Of a DNA stretch of 12,159 nt, positions 10,159 to 12,159 are shown one piece after another. Made by a program: the position numbers and the translations under genes. The notes beneath the pieces are model-generated. The model was not told the DNA's origin. It saw only the letters and a program-made list of their open reading frames with translations, and ran no database searches. Source of the DNA: JAZDLM01 sp043801895 (lineage in GTDB: Bacteria; Patescibacteriota; Kazan-3B-28). Position 1 is the stretch's first letter, and every line of letters begins with the position of its first letter. Location: the NCBI GenBank assembly GCA_043801895.1, contig JAZDLM010000032.1, positions 1 to 12,159 on the forward strand, read 5' to 3'.

Positions 10159-11708
10159 TTAAGATAGTCCCGAAGCCGCTTGCTATCTTTCGATTTCCTA
10201 AGTTTCATCAGTGCCTTGGCCTCAATCTGCCGAATACGCTCGCGAGTGACGCCAAATTCCCTGCCAACTTCTTCTAGCGTATGAGCCCACTCGCCGTCTA
10301 AGCCGAACCTCATCTTTAAGATTTTTTGCTCGCGAGGAGTAAGCAAGTGTAATACTTCCGACACATCTCGCTTGAGTAATTCATAAGCGGAAGCTTCCTC
10401 CGGCGTCATACTATCTTCGTCTTGGATAAAGTCGCCTAGAAGAGAGTCGTCTTCATCGCCAACCGATTTTTCTAAGCTAACGGTTTCCTGCGAGATTTTG
10501 AGAATGTGGTTTACCTTTTCGACCGTCAACTCCATTTCATTGGCAATTTCCTCAGGCGTTGGCTCACGGCCTAATTCCTGTACCAGCTGGCGCTGAGTCC
10601 TAGCCAGCCGGTTCATGGTTTCCACCATGTGCACCGGGATACGGATCGTCCGAGCCTGGTCAGCGATCGCTCGAGTAATCGCCTGACGAATCCACCAAGT
10701 TGCGTAAGTCGAGAATTTGAAGCCTCTATGCCAATCGAATTTCTCCACCGCGCGCATCAACCCAATATTCCCTTCCTGGATCAAATCCAGCAACGATAGC
10801 CCGCGGCCGATGTATTTTTTGGCGATCGAAACCACTAACCGCAGATTGGCTTCCGCCAACTGCTTCGAAGCTAGCGCATCGCCCTTCTCCACCCGCTTGG
10901 CTAGTGCCACCTCTTCCGCCCCGGTCAACAATGCCACCTGGCCGATCTCTTTTAAATACATCCGGACTGAGTCAGCGCTCACGCTGTCGTCGCCCAACTC
11001 TTCCGAGCGAATATCCAACTTGTTGCGCATCTTGCGTTTAGTAGCTTTGGTCTTCTTGGTCAAGCCAGCGGCAGCCTCGCCAGTCCCCGAAGCCCAAATC
11101 AGATCGCTTCTAACATCGACCACTTCGATGCCCTCTTCCATCAATACTTCAAACAGCTCATCGAGTAGTGCCACGCTTTTCTCGGCATTCGGGACTGCTT
11201 GCTCTAACTCCTGTTGCGTAATGAAGCCTTGGTCGCGCCCACGAGTCACCAAAAAATCTAGCTCGGTTGGGAGCTTGTGAATTTTCTTGGGCCGCTTCTT
11301 GGCAACTTCTGCTTCCTCTTCAAACAGCTTTACCTCGGGCTCCTCGATAATCCCTTTTTCCGGCAACTTTCCTTTCTTGGCTGGCTGCTTCTTCGATTGT
11401 CTAACGAGTTGCTTCCTCTTCTTGGCTGGCCTGGTTTTCTTGATGGTCCGCTTCGCTTTCTTTTTGACAACGGGCCGACGGAGTTTCCTGACCGGTTTCT
11501 TCTTTTTGACAACTTTCTTAGCTGGCTTACGAGCTGGCCGCCTTACCTTTTTTTTGGGCGAAGCCTTCTTCTTGCGCAGTGGCTTAGTTTTTTTAGCAGA
11601 CTTCTTCATTGGACGGGGTGCTAAACGCCGCTTCGCTTTTGTAGCGAGCCGGGTGGCGCGAGCTCTTAACCTAGACTTTTGACGCGCTGGTTTTCTAATT
11701 TTCGCCAT
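10155..11708 (-). CDS. rpoD: Principal RNA polymerase sigma factor RpoD with basic N-terminal extension
   Basis: This housekeeping sigma-70 directs RNA polymerase to -35/-10 promoters. Its 517 residues contain a region 1.1-like segment (about 142-205), region 1.2 (DSVRMYLKEIGQVALLTGAE, 246-265), region 2 (NLRLVVSIAKKY to FKFSTYATWWIRQAITRAIA, about 288-349, with the 2.4 recognition helix), region 3 (about 352-430), and region 4 with LTPREQKILKMRFGL (456-470) and the HTH TLEEVGREFGVTRERIRQIE (477-496). The first 116 residues have no acidic residue and 52 of the first 100 are Lys/Arg, like a histone H1 tail (AKK, PAKK repeats). The start at 11708 is 21 bases after the dnaG stop, as in the classic dnaG-rpoD operon. 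A shorter protein starting at Met34 is the main alternative. Confidence 0.96.
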   Translation of the reverse strand: MAKIRKPARQKSRLRARATRLATKAKRRLAPRPMKKSAKKTKPLRKKKASPKKKVRRPARKPAKKVVKKKKPVRKLRRPVVKKKAKRTIKKTRPAKKRKQLVRQSKKQPAKKGKLPEKGIIEEPEVKLFEEEAEVAKKRPKKIHKLPTELDFLVTRGRDQGFITQQELEQAVPNAEKSVALLDELFEVLMEEGIEVVDVRSDLIWASGTGEAAAGLTKKTKATKRKMRNKLDIRSEELGDDSVSADSVRMYLKEIGQVALLTGAEEVALAKRVEKGDALASKQLAEANLRLVVSIAKKYIGRGLSLLDLIQEGNIGLMRAVEKFDWHRGFKFSTYATWWIRQAITRAIADQARTIRIPVHMVETMNRLARTQRQLVQELGREPTPEEIANEMELTVEKVNHILKISQETVSLEKSVGDEDDSLLGDFIQDEDSMTPEEASAYELLKRDVSEVLHLLTPREQKILKMRFGLDGEWAHTLEEVGREFGVTRERIRQIEAKALMKLRKSKDSKRLRDYLK

Positions 11709-11729
11709 GGAGCATCTTTATGTAAATCC

Positions 11730-12159
11730 CTATAGCTTGCTCAGCTCTTCCAGCAGGTCCTTGAGTTGGACCGCGTCGTGAGCTGATTCCGCCGCCGCGA
11801 TAGCCGCAGCTAATTCCTGCCGCCTCGCCGCGTATGACCGGGATTGTAAAATGTGCAAATAAAACGATAGCTCTTCTTCCACCTTCTTGGCATCGGCATC
11901 CGGGTAGGATTGCTCCACTACCAGCATTAATTCAAGTAAGCTGGTTTTTATATTATCCGAGAGCCGAACCAGAAGATTATTAACATCAAAAACTTCTCCA
12001 GCAGTATAGCAATTCGCCAGTTCCTCGTAAACTGTTTTTGCCAGTCCAGAGGCCCATTTCAGATCCTTTACCTCTGGGAGTAGCTGGCCGATCAAATCCG
12101 GATGAACGATGGCTAAAGCCAGTATTCGCTCCTCCAGCCAGGTGGCTGTGAGCTCAGCT
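11730..12159 (-). CDS. dnaG: DNA primase DnaG, C-terminal part (truncated by window edge)
   Basis: The last 142 residues of an open frame running in from the window edge. The segment LTATWLEERILALAIVHPDL followed by predicted helices resembles the C-terminal helicase-binding domain of bacterial primase (typical form: LLxLLLxxPEL). Helices rich in Ala/Glu (AARRQELAAAIAAAESAHDA) lead to the end LLEELSKL. The position directly upstream of rpoD matches the conserved dnaG-rpoD order, which is a strong supporting argument because the catalytic TOPRIM and zinc domains are outside the window. The stop at 11730-11732 is TAG. An upstream promoter cannot be seen. Confidence 0.85.
   Translation of the reverse strand, partial: AELTATWLEERILALAIVHPDLIGQLLPEVKDLKWASGLAKTVYEELANCYTAGEVFDVNNLLVRLSDNIKTSLLELMLVVEQSYPDADAKKVEEELSFYLHILQSRSYAARRQELAAAIAAAESAHDAVQLKDLLEELSKL

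Noticed and set aside
11277..11682. Plus-strand open frames opposite the basic region of rpoD
   Set aside because: They are the mirror of Lys/Arg-rich codons, giving Phe/Leu-rich shadows; no promoter or ribosome binding site.
1..12159. UGA recoding (Gly) as in Gracilibacteria, and CRISPR arrays
   Set aside because: tilS and the four-helix-bundle gene end in TGA at the expected place, no in-frame TGA is seen in conserved genes, and no regularly spaced direct repeats are present.

Overview
The window looks like part of a chromosome from a Patescibacteria (Candidate Phyla Radiation) bacterium. The evidence is the murJ/ftsH/tilS and dnaG/rpoD neighbourhoods built from compact proteins, several very small membrane proteins, a four-helix-bundle (S23/IVP-type) gene, and repeated leaderless-type promoters where a -10 hexamer sits 6-8 bases before the ATG. 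TGA is used as a normal stop (tilS and the four-helix-bundle gene), so the UGA-recoded Gracilibacteria/Absconditabacteria code is not in use. The phylum is an inference; no rRNA is present to confirm it.

Layout. Positions 1-3358 (minus) hold a tight cassette tilS-ftsH-murJ with 1- and 3-base gaps: tRNA-Ile2 lysidine synthetase, membrane AAA+ protease, and lipid II flippase (cut by the window edge). Positions 3359-5130 are an RNA-rich region: an elongator-type tRNA with CAU anticodon, an ftsB/divIC-like septum gene, the initiator tRNA-fMet, a third CAU tRNA on the opposite strand, and many hairpins, tRNA-end copies and repeated elements. Positions 5132-6120 (minus) hold an RsuA/RluB-type pseudouridine synthase and a DUF378 membrane protein. 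Positions 6175-7392 hold a possible minus-strand small RNA, a secreted Cys-rich unknown protein, and two small membrane proteins. Positions 7529-8653 hold a class A beta-lactamase-fold serine hydrolase and tRNA-Asn. Positions 8654-9751 hold a tRNA-linked repeat element, a strong terminator and a lytic-transglycosylase-like protein. Positions 9752-12159 (minus) hold the four-helix-bundle gene, rpoD with an extremely basic N-terminal extension, and the 3' end of dnaG.

How the genes work together. The protein genes are mostly housekeeping: envelope and cell division (murJ, ftsB, lytic transglycosylase, beta-lactamase-like enzyme), protein quality control (ftsH), RNA modification (tilS, rluB-like) and replication/transcription initiation (dnaG, rpoD). 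All three functional classes of CAU tRNA seem to lie within 1.4 kb of each other and beside tilS, the enzyme that converts one of them into an isoleucine tRNA.

The most unusual signal is in the non-coding DNA. (a) A roughly 120-base element, present upstream of two different tRNAs, begins with a copy of a tRNA 5' end and shares four conserved blocks. (b) A hairpin/AAGGAGGAAYAGCGAGACC/hairpin element occurs twice with different but fully paired stem sequences. (c) The tRNA-fMet 3' end is duplicated 170 bases downstream, across a foldable segment. (d) Four copies of a CCCCGTTAGAAATTC repeat are placed at tRNA ends. These may be a family of small RNA or mobile elements tied to tRNA genes; I do not recognise them as a named family.
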